Notes under the pieces: model-generated | Databases searched by the model: none | What the model was told of the DNA's origin: nothing | The model's input: only the letters and a program-made list of their open reading frames with translations | Made by a program: the position numbers and the translations under genes | DNA from: Vibrio cincinnatiensis | GTDB lineage: Bacteria > Pseudomonadota > Gammaproteobacteria > Enterobacterales > Vibrionaceae | Reading direction: 5' to 3' | Length of the DNA stretch: 64,000 nucleotides | NCBI RefSeq assembly: GCF_022113815.1 | Contig: NZ_SGOM01000002.1 | Coordinates: 62,001 to 126,000 of the forward strand | Shown: piece by piece, positions 18,556-28,684 of the stretch | How the letters are laid out: each line of letters begins with the position of its first letter | How positions within the stretch are numbered: the first letter of the stretch is position 1

Positions 18556-19722
18556 TTAAAACCAACGGACAAATAAACGTTTGAGACTATCTAGCAGACG
18601 CTTAAACCAATTCCCCTCTTCCACGCTTTCCAATGCGATGAGTGATGCTTCTCCAACTTGACGGCCCTCTACTTGATAAATCACTTTGCCAACCACCTCT
18701 CCTTGCTTCAAGGGGGCTTGTAGATCTTTATCTAGCTCAATAACACCACTAAGCTTCGATAACTCCCCTTTAACCACGGTTAAATAGGTGGTTTGGGCTA
18801 CCCCGACAGCCACTTGATCTTGTTTGCCCATCCATATCCTAGCGTGCTCTATCACGGCATTCTTCTGATGTGGTGAAAGAGTTTCAAAAAATCGAAAGCC
18901 ATAACTCAGTAATTGTTTACTCTCTGACTCTCTTAATTTCTGGCTCGTAGTGCCCATCACGACCGAGAGTAAACGCATGTTCCCATGGGTCGCTGAAGTT
19001 GCCAGACTGTAACCTGCGCCACGGGTAAAGCCTGTTTTTATTCCATCCACATTCAGGCTGCGATCACGCAATAATCCATTCCGGTTATATTGTGTAATTC
19101 CGTTATAGGAGAAGGCTGTTTCGCTATAGAGAGGATAAACTTCCGGTAGATCACGAATGATGGCTTGACCCAGTTTGGCAATATCGTAAGGCGTACTATA
19201 TTGTCCATCGCTATCTAAACCATGAGGGTTGGTAAAAGAAGTGTTATCCAACCCTAAATTTTTAGCCCATGAATTCATGAGAGCGACAAACGCATTTTCT
19301 GAGCCCGCAACATGTTCGGCAATGGCAACACTCGCATCATTACCAGACTGAACAATCAGCCCACGATACAAGTCCATCATGTTGACTTCTTTTCCTACCT
19401 CAATAAACATTTTTGAGGAATCTGGAAAATTTTTAGCCCAAGCGTTATGGCTAATGCTCACTTGATCATCCGGGCTAATCTTCCCCTGCTGCATCGCTTG
19501 CCCAGCCACATAGGAAGTCATCAATTTCGTTAAGCTCGCGGGATTGAGCTTGTCATGAGCGTTATGTTCAACCAATACCTGTCCTGTGTAGTAGTCGAGC
19601 AAGACATACCCTTTTGCTGAAAGTTGAGGTGGGTTAGGGACCACAATAGGTGCTGAATGGCTGGTGATTGGAAGAAAAGACAACCCTATCGTAGACAACA
19701 CGATTGGCTTAAAATTTTTCAT
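18556..19722 (-). CDS. D-alanyl-D-alanine carboxypeptidase (PBP5/DacA family)
   Basis: A 388-residue periplasmic penicillin-binding protein. The start at 19722 has an AGGGAT site and begins a proper signal peptide (MKNFKPIVLSTIGLSFLP). Catalytic motifs are present: SLTK near residue 60, SGN (VQSGNDAS) near 123 and KTG (DGIKTGFT) near 226. The C-terminus ends in an amphipathic helix (WFKRLLDSLKRLFVRWF) that anchors such enzymes to the outer face of the inner membrane. It trims the terminal D-alanine of peptidoglycan stem peptides. It is probably one of several paralogues, so dacA is not asserted. Confidence 0.92.
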   Translation of the reverse strand: MKNFKPIVLSTIGLSFLPITSHSAPIVVPNPPQLSAKGYVLLDYYTGQVLVEHNAHDKLNPASLTKLMTSYVAGQAMQQGKISPDDQVSISHNAWAKNFPDSSKMFIEVGKEVNMMDLYRGLIVQSGNDASVAIAEHVAGSENAFVALMNSWAKNLGLDNTSFTNPHGLDSDGQYSTPYDIAKLGQAIIRDLPEVYPLYSETAFSYNGITQYNRNGLLRDRSLNVDGIKTGFTRGAGYSLATSATHGNMRLLSVVMGTTSQKLRESESKQLLSYGFRFFETLSPHQKNAVIEHARIWMGKQDQVAVGVAQTTYLTVVKGELSKLSGVIELDKDLQAPLKQGEVVGKVIYQVEGRQVGEASLIALESVEEGNWFKRLLDSLKRLFVRWF

Positions 19723-19901
19723 AATCGGTATCCCTAAATTATGCAAAAAATAAATGATAGACCTTAGATTACCCTGTTTCTCGACCTATATTTTGTTCGT
19801 TATGTAAATGAACGTAACAAACCTATGTATGAAAATAGCGAACGATTGACTTCCGTTTTCGCCCCAAATGCGAGTGGCGAGGGTTATTATAAAAAGTGTA
19901 T

Positions 19902-19933
19902 AAAAAAACCGAGCCTCTACAAGCTCGGTTTTG
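19902..19933 (-). terminator. Intrinsic terminator of speA-speB
   Basis: Stem AACCGAGC / GCTCGGTT with an 8-base loop, followed on the reverse strand by a run of T. It lies 21 bases after the speB stop. Confidence 0.9.
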
Positions 19934-19953
19934 ATCCATCGAACAAGATCTCG

Positions 19954-20880
19954 TTATTCCGCCGGCTGGCGAGATGCCCAAACATACAGCAGTTCTAAGG
20001 CAATCGTTGCTCCCGCTAATGCGGTCACCTCACTGTGATCATAAGGAGGAGAGACTTCTACCACATCCATCCCGACGATATTAATGCCTTTGAGTGCGCG
20101 AATAATTTTTAAAATCTTATCAGAATTTAAACCGCCACACACAGGGGTCCCCGTTCCAGGAGCAAACGCAGGATCTAAACAATCAATATCAAAGGTCAAA
20201 TAAACCGGTTTATCTGCAACAATATGACGAATCCGCTCTACAATCTCCTCAACAGGCATGTCATTGGCTTGCATGGCGTTAATCACATTAAAGCCATGCC
20301 CTTCTTGCTTATATTCTGTTCGAATGCCAATTTGTACTGAATGCTTTGGTGAAATCAACCCTTCTTTGGGCGCATGATAAAACATCGTTCCATGATCATA
20401 AGCACTGCCATTAGCATAAGTATCGGTATGGGCATCAAAATGAATTAATGCCATTTCACCAACATGTTTCGCATAAGCACGCAAAATAGGTAAGGTGATG
20501 AAATGATCGCCCCCTAATGCGAGTAGCGTTTTACCACTTTTCACTATTTCATTAGCAGCGGCTTCTAAACGGTAAGTAAAATCTTCCGCATCACCACAAT
20601 CAAACACTAAGTCACCAGCATCAATGACCTTAGTTTGCTCAAATAAATTAAATTCCCAAGGGAATTTTTTTCCTTCCCAAGCTAAATTCACCGATGCGCG
20701 ACGAATCGCATCCGGCCCCATTCTTGCTCCGGGGCGACCAGATGTCGCCATATCCAACGGAACCCCAAGCACAACGACATCTGCTTCAGTATCTACGGGG
20801 TTTCTCACATAGGGACGACGGACAAAAGTCATCGCATTGGAGTAGAGTGAATAATCAGTTTTCGTAAACAAATCATTCAT
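19954..20880 (-). CDS. speB: Agmatinase SpeB
   Basis: A 308-residue ureohydrolase that splits agmatine to putrescine and urea. The binuclear manganese ligands are visible in [12 protein letters not shown] and [14 protein letters not shown], which are the three family signatures. The ATG abuts the speA stop (TAA followed directly by ATG), with an AGGA site inside the speA end, so the two are translationally coupled. SpeA supplies its substrate. Confidence 0.96.
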   Translation of the reverse strand: MNDLFTKTDYSLYSNAMTFVRRPYVRNPVDTEADVVVLGVPLDMATSGRPGARMGPDAIRRASVNLAWEGKKFPWEFNLFEQTKVIDAGDLVFDCGDAEDFTYRLEAAANEIVKSGKTLLALGGDHFITLPILRAYAKHVGEMALIHFDAHTDTYANGSAYDHGTMFYHAPKEGLISPKHSVQIGIRTEYKQEGHGFNVINAMQANDMPVEEIVERIRHIVADKPVYLTFDIDCLDPAFAPGTGTPVCGGLNSDKILKIIRALKGINIVGMDVVEVSPPYDHSEVTALAGATIALELLYVWASRQPAE

Positions 20881-22803
20881 TTAAAAATCCTCTAAATAAG
20901 TGTAACCACTCAGGCCTTGTTCTAATTCAGCCAGTACGGTTGCTTGTTCTTGCTCAGCGACTCGCTGACTCACTAACTGTCGGTAATTGGTACGAATGGC
21001 ATCCACATCAATATGCACATAACGCATCATGTCTTCAACAGTATCCCCTTCATTAATAAAGGTAATCTCTGATTCGCCTTGATCATTGATCTGAACCACA
21101 ACACTATGAGTATCCCCAAATAGGTTATGCATATCACCTAAAATTTCCTGATACGCTCCAACTAAGAAAAAACCCATCAGATAGGGTGTATCTTTTGACC
21201 ACGCGGGAACGGGTAACGTTGTTTCAATTCCCTGCCCTTCGACGTATTGCTCAATCGCGCCGTCTGAGTCGCAAGTAATATCTAACATCACCGCTCGTCT
21301 ATCTTCGACATTTTCTAACCCCGACAGAGGTAACACAGGAAAAACCTGATCAATACCCCATGCATCTGGTAACGATTGAAAAAGAGAAAAGTTAACAAAA
21401 AACTTATCCGCCAATCGCTCGTGTAATTCATCTAAAATAGGACGATGGAAGCGGTTTTTTGTACTCATTTTCAAACGAAGTTCATGATAAATGCGTAGTG
21501 ATAACTGCTCCATCCATGCTCGATGAGGCAAGTTTATCACCCCAGATGCAAATAGCGTATGTGCCTCGGATAAATCACTTTGTGTATCGTTGTAAATCTC
21601 AATTAAAGCTCGTGCATCCGTCCCTTCACGTAATGTTTCCCAACTACGCCACATGTTTTGCATCAATAATGGGGCGTCATCATCAGGTTCACAAATCGTC
21701 TCTGGGCTATAAGCCTCGGTTCCAATCACATTGGTAATTAATACCGCGTGATGAGCAGTAATCGAACGACCAGACTCTGAAATAATGATAGGTTTCGGCT
21801 GTTCATAAAGGCTACACATATCCGCCACAACATTCACAATGTTACGGGCATACTCCTGCAAACCATAGTTCATTGAGTTTGAGGACTGGCTACGCGTTCC
21901 GTCATAGTCGACCGCCAAGCCACCACCCACATCAAAATAATCAATATGCGCACCAAGCTCTCTTAATTCACAGTAAAAACGAGCAGCTTCATTGACGCCA
22001 TTTCTGACATCGCGGATATTGGCCATTTGTGAACCAAGGTGAAAATGCACCAGTTGTAAAGCGTCTAGCTGTTGCTCGGCTTTTAGGCGTTCAATCACGG
22101 TTAATACTTGCGCCGCGGCTAAACCAAATTTTGATTTTTCTCCACCACTCGACTGCCATTTCCCCGCCCCTTGTGAAGCTAAGCGAATACGTAGCCCCAA
22201 GCGAGGTTTAACACCAAGGCTTTTCGCCTCTTTAAGCACCAGCTCCAGTTCCGATAGTTTTTCTAACACAATGAAAACTTTATGACCGAGCTTTTCACCA
22301 ATTAATGCTAAGCGAATATATTCTCTATCTTTATAACCATTACACACAATCACCGAACTGGCTTGCTGAGCCATAGCCAGTACCGCCAAAAGCTCCGGTT
22401 TACTTCCAGCTTCAAGGCCGAGCTGCTTCGTTTCTAGCTCGGCTTGGCTGGCAAGAATTTCATCCACGACTTCTTTTTGTTGGTTTACTTTTATGGGGTA
22501 AACCAACAAATATTGATTCGGATAATCGCATTCTTCTATTGCTTGATTAAAAGCATCACAGATACTGTGAACACGTTGGTGCAAAATTTGTGGGAAACGC
22601 ACCAGAACCGGAAGGTTAAGGTTACGAGCTTCTAACTGTTGAACGATCGCGCTTAATGCCGTTGGGTATGCTCGATCTTTTCGAGGTGAAACATACACTT
22701 CCCCTTGGTCATTAATGCCATAAAATCCTTGGCTCCAGTAATGAACATTATAATCTGCCCGAACGCGATCCAGCTTGGATGATTTTTCCACTTCATATCT
22801 CAC
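20881..22803 (-). CDS. speA: Biosynthetic arginine decarboxylase SpeA (GTG start)
   Basis: A PLP enzyme of about 640 residues converting arginine to agmatine, first step of the putrescine route completed by SpeB. Motifs include the lysine region [14 protein letters not shown] near residue 100, HFHLGSQ, the glycine-rich PLP phosphate site [11 protein letters not shown] and [12 protein letters not shown]. No ATG exists near the N-terminus. The GTG at 22803 gives an N-terminus ([19 protein letters not shown]) that lines up with recalled vibrio SpeA starts; a TTG at 22833 would lie inside a hairpin loop and GTG 22791 is the other option. The non-ATG start with a poor ribosome site suggests weak or controlled translation. 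Confidence 0.93.
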   Translation of the reverse strand: MRYEVEKSSKLDRVRADYNVHYWSQGFYGINDQGEVYVSPRKDRAYPTALSAIVQQLEARNLNLPVLVRFPQILHQRVHSICDAFNQAIEECDYPNQYLLVYPIKVNQQKEVVDEILASQAELETKQLGLEAGSKPELLAVLAMAQQASSVIVCNGYKDREYIRLALIGEKLGHKVFIVLEKLSELELVLKEAKSLGVKPRLGLRIRLASQGAGKWQSSGGEKSKFGLAAAQVLTVIERLKAEQQLDALQLVHFHLGSQMANIRDVRNGVNEAARFYCELRELGAHIDYFDVGGGLAVDYDGTRSQSSNSMNYGLQEYARNIVNVVADMCSLYEQPKPIIISESGRSITAHHAVLITNVIGTEAYSPETICEPDDDAPLLMQNMWRSWETLREGTDARALIEIYNDTQSDLSEAHTLFASGVINLPHRAWMEQLSLRIYHELRLKMSTKNRFHRPILDELHERLADKFFVNFSLFQSLPDAWGIDQVFPVLPLSGLENVEDRRAVMLDITCDSDGAIEQYVEGQGIETTLPVPAWSKDTPYLMGFFLVGAYQEILGDMHNLFGDTHSVVVQINDQGESEITFINEGDTVEDMMRYVHIDVDAIRTNYRQLVSQRVAEQEQATVLAELEQGLSGYTYLEDF

Positions 22804-22821
22804 AAAAACAAAGAGAATGTA

Positions 22822-22846
22822 GTAACCGCTCAATAAAAGCGGTTAC
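22822..22846 (-). promoter_or_regulatory. Perfect 9-bp hairpin in the speA leader
   Basis: GTAACCGCT and AGCGGTTAC flank a 7-base loop, ending about 19 bases upstream of the proposed GTG start. There is no U-run. It could restrain translation initiation or mark a processing site. Confidence 0.45.
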
Positions 22847-22975
22847 CCCTGACACCCTGAATGTCACGCGCTTTATCCGTGAAAAGCTAGGGTGTGTCTA
22901 ATGATAATAATTTGTCGTTAGGACAACACTTCGTTATGAGTCAAACGTCTAGCCTTCAACCTCCATTGCATAAAA

Positions 22976-23845
22976 TTAGCTTGTACTACTGCTGATCAAC
23001 GCATCAAAGCGCTTATTGCCGTAGAGTGATTCAAAATCTGGTTCATCGGCAATCAATTCTCGCAGTGAAGGGCTGATATCGGTGGCACGCTGAATATCTT
23101 CCAACGCTTGATCTTCAGCCCCTAACCGAGCATAAGCACAAGCTCGCTGGTAAAGTGCTGGACCGTTACTTTCATCCAACTCAAGTACTCGATTACATAA
23201 GCTCATTGCCCAATGGTACTCTTGCATCTCCATCACTGCATCCGCTTTGTAAGTTAAGGCTTCTAGATCGCCTGGGCGAATCTTAAGTATTTCATCGTAC
23301 ACTTCGATTCGCTGCTCAGCGGTTTGAACATTCTGTGAACGTAACCATAAGTTATGGATTTCATTAATAATTTCAATTTCTCGGTTGTTTTCACTAATGA
23401 TGCTACTTTTGCGTTTAAGATCACGCTCTAAAGCCACAAATTTTCGTTCATACTCTTGAGCAATTTTATTGAGCTTTTTATCAGCCATTTCCCGCGTGTT
23501 ATGCTTCACTTCCCTTAATGACTGCCAACCAATTAAGGCCACCAGAGAAGCTACCCCAGCTATCACATAGAAAAAATAGGTCACCGTCACATTAGAATAG
23601 TTGAGAGATTTATCCGCGACGGCCAACTCTCTATCAGTAATCTGAATTGTTAATCGGCGCTCTAAATCCTGTTGTTCCTGACGTAAAGCTTTCAACTCAT
23701 CTAAAATGTAACGTTCCACCAAGGGTCTATCTAATATTGGAGACTCCGAGTAAGGAACCGCTTCTTGTTCCTCTTGGGCCAATACTTTTGCCGCACTGCT
23801 ACACAACAACACAACTCCACATAGCACCATCCAAAATTGTCGCAC
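22976..23845 (-). CDS. TPR-repeat membrane protein of unknown role
   Basis: A 289-residue protein with a signal peptide (cleavage near VLAQ), a charged coiled coil at about 45-70, one membrane helix at about 86-106 (VTYFFYVIAGVASLVALIGW), a second long coiled coil and then two or three TPR motifs from about residue 165 (VYDEILKIRPGDLEALTYKADAVME, ALYQRACAYARLGAEDQAL). The TPRs would lie on the cytoplasmic side if the signal segment is cleaved. It is a conserved vibrio-type protein, but I do not know its function. It lies upstream of speA on the same strand, with a 170-base gap. Confidence 0.75.
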   Translation of the reverse strand: MRQFWMVLCGVVLLCSSAAKVLAQEEQEAVPYSESPILDRPLVERYILDELKALRQEQQDLERRLTIQITDRELAVADKSLNYSNVTVTYFFYVIAGVASLVALIGWQSLREVKHNTREMADKKLNKIAQEYERKFVALERDLKRKSSIISENNREIEIINEIHNLWLRSQNVQTAEQRIEVYDEILKIRPGDLEALTYKADAVMEMQEYHWAMSLCNRVLELDESNGPALYQRACAYARLGAEDQALEDIQRATDISPSLRELIADEPDFESLYGNKRFDALISSSTS

Positions 23846-24139
23846 GCGTTACGCTCCTCAATCTTATCGGTTCGGTTTAACGTCCTACATTTTATGACGC
23901 TAAACAGGTTGATATACCGAATATTCCCGTCAATACTTCATTCTGCTCGAAACATTCTACCTCAAATTAAAATAATTTTTTTGAATTTTTTATTTTCATT
24001 AAAAAACAAAAAGTTAACCATGCATGCACAGCAAGCAACGCAAGAGGTAACTTGAAAAACCGCAAAATAATGTTTAGTGTTCTATGCATATTTACAATTT
24101 TTCATTGTGTCATATTGACAAATAGAAAGGATATGAAAG

Positions 24140-25327
24140 ATGTCAACTATGCTGGAAGTGAAGAACCTTTATAAGGTGTTTGGAGAGACACCGGATGAAG
24201 CGTTCCCCCTGATCGAAAAAGGGCTGAACAAAGATCAAATCTTTGAAAAAACCGGTCTCACGGTCGGGGTTAAAGATGTGTCGTTATCCATTAATGAAGG
24301 GGAGATCTTTGTCATTATGGGGCTCTCAGGCTCCGGAAAATCAACCCTTGTTCGGTTATTAAACCGTTTAATTGAACCTACTCAGGGCAGTGTTTTACTC
24401 AAAGGTAACGATATTGCCAAAATCTCAGATAAAGCGCTGAGAACCGTTCGTCGTCAAAGTATTTCCATGGTGTTTCAAAACTTTGCCCTCATGCCACATA
24501 TGACCGTGATTGAAAACACGGCTTTTGGTCTGGAACTGGCGGGGATTGAGGAGCAAGAACGTCATCGGATTGCTCGCGTAGCACTTGAACGTGTCGGGTT
24601 AGAGGCCTACTGTGACTCTTACCCCGATGAGCTTTCTGGTGGGATGAAACAGCGAGTTGGGCTCGCTCGAGCACTCACTAACGACCCCGATATTTTATTG
24701 ATGGATGAGGCTTTCTCCGCCCTTGATCCTCTTATTCGCAGCGAAATGCAAGATGAACTGATTCGTCTACAAAATGATGACAAACGTACCATTGTCTTTA
24801 TTTCCCATGATTTAGATGAAGCCATGCGCATTGGGGATCGCATCGCAATCATGCAAGATGGTGTGGTCGTGCAAGTCGGTACACCCGATGAAATTTTGCA
24901 CCAACCGGCTAATGATTATGTCAGCTCTTTTTTCCGTGGCGTCAATGTCGCCAGCGTGTTCAGTGCAAAAGATATCGCCCGTAAAAAACCTGCGGCCGTC
25001 TTTAAAAAACATGACAACGATGGTCCGGCAACCGCATTGCAATTACTCCTGGATAACGATCGAGAATTTGGCATCGTGGTGGATCGCGCCAACAAATATG
25101 CCGGCATTGTTTCACTTGATTCATTAAAAGCCGCTAAGCAAGAGCAACGATCACTCAGCAGCGCTTTATTGCCAGACACCATGACCATCCATCCAGATGT
25201 TTCTGTCGGAGACCTGATCAGCCAAGTTGCCAATGTTCCTTATGCTGTCCCCGTTGTGGATGAGCAAGGACATTATTTTGGCGTCATCACTAAATCACGA
25301 TTACTGCAAACTTTAGATAGGGAATAA
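24140..25327 (+). CDS. proV: Glycine betaine/proline ABC transporter ATPase ProV
   Basis: A 395-residue ATPase with the ProV-specific N-terminal extension ([20 protein letters not shown]), Walker [10 protein letters not shown], signature [15 protein letters not shown], Walker [14 protein letters not shown] and a C-terminal pair of CBS domains that sense ionic strength. First gene of proVWX; the gaps are 2 bases each. An AAAGGA ribosome site precedes the ATG. Confidence 0.96.
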   Translation: MSTMLEVKNLYKVFGETPDEAFPLIEKGLNKDQIFEKTGLTVGVKDVSLSINEGEIFVIMGLSGSGKSTLVRLLNRLIEPTQGSVLLKGNDIAKISDKALRTVRRQSISMVFQNFALMPHMTVIENTAFGLELAGIEEQERHRIARVALERVGLEAYCDSYPDELSGGMKQRVGLARALTNDPDILLMDEAFSALDPLIRSEMQDELIRLQNDDKRTIVFISHDLDEAMRIGDRIAIMQDGVVVQVGTPDEILHQPANDYVSSFFRGVNVASVFSAKDIARKKPAAVFKKHDNDGPATALQLLLDNDREFGIVVDRANKYAGIVSLDSLKAAKQEQRSLSSALLPDTMTIHPDVSVGDLISQVANVPYAVPVVDEQGHYFGVITKSRLLQTLDRE

Positions 25328-25329
25328 TT

Positions 25330-26424
25330 ATGACCACGGAAACAAGTCATTCAGCGGCTGAAGCCGCAGACCCTTGGGGAGCGGCGGCTCAAACGGTCAG
25401 CAACGACCCTTGGTCAACCACGTCAAGTGCTACAGCGGGAAATGATTGGCTCAATGCCGCTCCCGTCACCACTGAACCTTTTGACTGGTTGCACCCATTT
25501 AAAGAGGCACATATTCCTTTTGATCACTGGGTAGAAACCGCCATTAATGGATTAGTAGAACACGGTCGACCGCTCTTTCAGGCCATTCGTGTCCCTATTG
25601 ATTTCATTCTGAGTTCATTTCAAACCGCTCTGATTTCGACCCCTGCACCCATCATGCTGTTGATTGTATTACTCATTACTTGGCAGTTCGCGGGCCGACG
25701 TTTGGGAATTGCCTCTTTCGTTTCTCTGCTTGTGATTGGCCTTATCGGTGCTTGGGATGAAGCAATGATCACCCTTGCTCTGGTAATGACTTCAGTATTT
25801 TTCTGTCTACTTATCGGCCTTCCCACGGGGATATGGCTGGCTCGTAGTGAAACAGCAGCGAAGGTGGTTCGCCCCATGCTGGATGCGATGCAGACAACCC
25901 CTGCATTTGTCTACTTAGTTCCGATAGTGATGTTATTTGGTATTGGTAACGTCCCCGGTGTGGTTGTGACTATCATCTTTGCACTTCCACCCATTGTTCG
26001 TTTAACCATTTTAGGCATTCAGCAAGTCCCTGAAGAACTGATTGAGGCCGGACATGCTTTTGGGGCCAGCCCAAAACAGATGCTCTATCGCATTCAACTG
26101 CCACTGGCAATGCCAACCATTATGGCCGGGGTTAACCAAACCTTGATGCTTTCTCTCTCTATGGTGGTGATTGCCTCAATGATTGCCGTTGGGGGTTTAG
26201 GACAAATGGTTTTACGCGGTATTGGTCGCCTTGATATGGGTCTCGCCGCCGTTGGGGGACTCGGTATTGTCATTCTTGCGATCTTACTCGATAGACTCAC
26301 TCAAACCATCGGTATTAATAGCCGAGATAAAAAAACGCGTTGGTACGAAAAAGGCCCCGCCTCACTTGTGTACCGACTTAAGCCAAACAAAACACTTGAT
26401 GGAAATAAAACACTAGGAGAATAG
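25330..26424 (+). CDS. proW: Glycine betaine/proline ABC transporter permease ProW
   Basis: A 364-residue inner-membrane permease. It has the long hydrophilic N-terminal tail of about 95 residues typical of ProW, then six to seven helices with the coupling loop [25 protein letters not shown] near residue 245. It lies two bases after proV, in one operon with proX. Confidence 0.96.
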   Translation: MTTETSHSAAEAADPWGAAAQTVSNDPWSTTSSATAGNDWLNAAPVTTEPFDWLHPFKEAHIPFDHWVETAINGLVEHGRPLFQAIRVPIDFILSSFQTALISTPAPIMLLIVLLITWQFAGRRLGIASFVSLLVIGLIGAWDEAMITLALVMTSVFFCLLIGLPTGIWLARSETAAKVVRPMLDAMQTTPAFVYLVPIVMLFGIGNVPGVVVTIIFALPPIVRLTILGIQQVPEELIEAGHAFGASPKQMLYRIQLPLAMPTIMAGVNQTLMLSLSMVVIASMIAVGGLGQMVLRGIGRLDMGLAAVGGLGIVILAILLDRLTQTIGINSRDKKTRWYEKGPASLVYRLKPNKTLDGNKTLGE

Positions 26425-26426
26425 AA

Positions 26427-27431
26427 ATGAATAACGCATGGAAGACGCTGCTCACCGCTGGGCTTACCGTCAGCGCGACTTTATCTACTTCTGCATGGGC
26501 CAAACTTCCCGGAGAAGGGATTACCGTGCAACCAGTGCAATCTACGGTTGCAGAAGAAACGTTCCAAACTTTAATCGTCAATAAAGCAATGGAAGCGTTG
26601 GGCTATACCGTTTTGCCCACCAAAGAAGTTGATTACAACGTCGGCTATACATCAATCGCTGAAGGTGATGCCACATACCTAGCAGTGAACTGGCAGCCGT
26701 TGCACGATGATAAATACCTTGCCTCTGGTGGTGATGAGAAGTTTTATCGTAAAGGCACTTATATCTCAGGCGCAGCACAAGGTTACCTAATTGATAAAAA
26801 AACCGCTGAGAAATACAACATCACCAATATAGGTCAGCTCAACGATCCCAAAATCGCGAAGCTCTTTGATGCTAATGGCAACGGAAAAGCGGATTTAACG
26901 GGTTGTAACCCAGGCTGGGGATGTGAAAGTGTGGTTGAATACCAGCTCGATACTTTTGGTCTGCGTGATACGGTGACACACAACCAAGGTAACTACGCGG
27001 CCATTATCGCAGATACCATCTCTCGTTATAAAAAAGGTGCCCCCATTCTTTACTACACATGGACACCTTACTGGGTCAGTGGTGTTTTAGTTCCGGGTAA
27101 AGATGTCGTTTGGCTGGAAGTTCCATTCTCAGCACTGCCAGGAACGCAAAAGGAGATCGATACCACACTACCCAATGGCAAAAACTACGGTTTCCCGATT
27201 AATGCCATGAACATTATGGCAAATAAACAATTTGCCATGGAAAACCCAGCGGCTGCGAAATTGTTTGAGATCATGAAGCTCAGTATCAATGACATCAGTG
27301 CACAAAACATGCTGATGAGTCAGGGGAAAAACTCCGCCCGAGATATTGAATCTCACGCCAATGGTTGGATAAAAGCCAATCAGGCTTTATTTAATTCATG
27401 GATAGAAACCGCCAAAAAAGCGGCGCAATAA
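26427..27431 (+). CDS. proX: Glycine betaine/proline binding protein ProX
   Basis: A 334-residue periplasmic binding protein with a signal peptide (cleavage after SAWA). It shows the OpuAC-type fold with tryptophans that form the aromatic cage for the trimethylammonium group ([24 protein letters not shown]). A disulphide pair is likely at GCNPGWGC. It ends the proVWX operon before a short hairpin. Confidence 0.95.
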   Translation: MNNAWKTLLTAGLTVSATLSTSAWAKLPGEGITVQPVQSTVAEETFQTLIVNKAMEALGYTVLPTKEVDYNVGYTSIAEGDATYLAVNWQPLHDDKYLASGGDEKFYRKGTYISGAAQGYLIDKKTAEKYNITNIGQLNDPKIAKLFDANGNGKADLTGCNPGWGCESVVEYQLDTFGLRDTVTHNQGNYAAIIADTISRYKKGAPILYYTWTPYWVSGVLVPGKDVVWLEVPFSALPGTQKEIDTTLPNGKNYGFPINAMNIMANKQFAMENPAAAKLFEIMKLSINDISAQNMLMSQGKNSARDIESHANGWIKANQALFNSWIETAKKAAQ

Positions 27432-27440
27432 TCGATGATA

Positions 27441-27460
27441 GAGGCTGCTTGAGCAGCCTC
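27441..27460 (+). terminator. Hairpin after proX
   Basis: Stem GAGGCTGC / GCAGCCTC with a 4-base loop followed by only TTCCTT. It is probably a leaky terminator that lets some transcription reach the MarR gene 19 bases on. Confidence 0.6.
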
Positions 27461-27478
27461 TTCCTTATGGAGGAAATT

Positions 27479-27970
27479 TTGGATATTCACGAAGAAGTAC
27501 TCGTCTCAATGCGACAAATTATTCGCGCTATTGATCTACATTCAAAACAGTTGAATAAAACCTTTGGCCTAACTAGCCCACAGCTGTTACTGATGCGGGC
27601 CATTAATACATCACCTAATATGACCATTCGTCAACTTTCGATAGCAACCAACATGAGCCAAGCGACAGCCACCAGTATTTTAGATCGGTTGGAAAAACGG
27701 CAGCTTGTCGTACGCACACGAGATACTCATGATAAAAGAAAGGTACATGCTATGCTCACCACTCATGGACAAGCCTTGCTACAAGCGGCTCCACAACTCA
27801 TGCAGCGCGATTTTATTCAACGCTTTCAGTCACTGGATGGCTGGGAACAGACCCTACTGCTTTCTTCTCTACAGCGTTTATCAAAAATGATGACAGCCTC
27901 TGATCTCGCCGGTGAACCTTCTCAATTAACACTCAATAAACCTTCTTTACCGCCACCCAATACTCGATAA
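27479..27970 (+). CDS. MarR-family transcription regulator (TTG start)
   Basis: About 163 residues with a winged helix: TSPQLLLMRAINTSPNMTIRQLSIATNMSQATATSILDRLEKRQLVVRTRDTHDKRKVHAMLT is the MarR recognition helix and wing. The likely start is TTG at 27479, with a GGAGGAA site five bases upstream; the in-frame ATG at 27467 overlaps that site and has none of its own. It follows proVWX and may control osmolyte genes, as MarR-type regulators do in other vibrios, but this is inferred from position. Confidence 0.85.
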   Translation: MDIHEEVLVSMRQIIRAIDLHSKQLNKTFGLTSPQLLLMRAINTSPNMTIRQLSIATNMSQATATSILDRLEKRQLVVRTRDTHDKRKVHAMLTTHGQALLQAAPQLMQRDFIQRFQSLDGWEQTLLLSSLQRLSKMMTASDLAGEPSQLTLNKPSLPPPNTR

Positions 27971-28094
27971 TAGGGAGAACAAGCATCCATCATGCCATTC
28001 CGCTGCTCCTGCTGACTTTCAACATGAGAAATTTCTAGTTGTCATTGATTGAATTTCCGTTATCTTTTGATAAAAACCCGTTTCAGTAAGCATT

Positions 28095-28655
28095 ATGGAC
28101 TACCTCTATTTATTACCTGATTATTATCAATGGATACTCACCGGACTGGTGTTGCTACTCTACCCTAAGCTGGTCTTCATTAGCTTGCGGCTGTTAGATA
28201 AAGCGGTAAGAAGTCAAGAAGATGCACACCGAATAAAGCGAGCCAGATGGCTCGTCAAGGCTCTACTGCTGCTCCTCTGCTTACTGGCAATTATGATGAT
28301 GTGGGGCGTCGAATTACGTGGGCTATTAGTGGTGGGTTCGTCTTTATTTGCTTTACTTGGAGTGGGGCTATTTGCCAGTTGGTCTTTGCTTAGTAACGTC
28401 ACCTCATTTTTAGTTCTGTTTGTCCAAAATCACTGTCGAATTGGTTTATGGATAAGAGTCATCGATGGTAGCAATTTTATTGAAGGTAAAATTATTGATA
28501 TGACACTGCTCAATGTGGTTTTAGAAACCACGGAAGGCCACCGAATTCTTTACCCAAATAATCTATTTATTATTCGTCCTGTTGTAATGCTCAACAAAGC
28601 CCCAACAAACACGGTCAAGAAAGTTGAGAAAAAACAACTTCCCAAACTTTCTTGA
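28095..28655 (+). CDS. Small MscS-family mechanosensitive channel
   Basis: A 186-residue protein with three to four membrane helices and the MscS pore/beta-domain transition (LLGVGLFASWSLLSNVTSFLVLFVQNHCRIGLWIRV, then the EGKIIDMTLLNVVLETTEGHRILYPNN stretch). It lacks the large C-terminal cytoplasmic vestibule of full MscS (286 residues). Such short MscS-type channels release solutes on hypo-osmotic shock, which suits a place beside proVWX. The last codons and the stop lie inside a long inverted repeat, so the C-terminus may have been remodelled. Confidence 0.8.
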   Translation: MDYLYLLPDYYQWILTGLVLLLYPKLVFISLRLLDKAVRSQEDAHRIKRARWLVKALLLLLCLLAIMMMWGVELRGLLVVGSSLFALLGVGLFASWSLLSNVTSFLVLFVQNHCRIGLWIRVIDGSNFIEGKIIDMTLLNVVLETTEGHRILYPNNLFIIRPVVMLNKAPTNTVKKVEKKQLPKLS

Positions 28656-28660
28656 CCGTG
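28610..28660. repeat. 16-bp perfect inverted repeat over the 3' end of the channel gene
   Basis: Arms 28610-28625 (CACGGTCAAGAAAGTT) and 28645-28660 are exact reverse complements with a 19-base spacer. The stop codon (28653-28655) is in the right arm. It lies between convergent genes but has no U-run. Confidence 0.85.
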
Positions 28661-28684
28661 GAAACGAAAAAGAGAAGGTCGAAT

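Noticed and set aside
22804..22833. TTG at 22833 as the speA start
   Set aside because: It lies inside the loop of a perfect hairpin with no ribosome site; GTG 22803 gives the N-terminus expected for the family.
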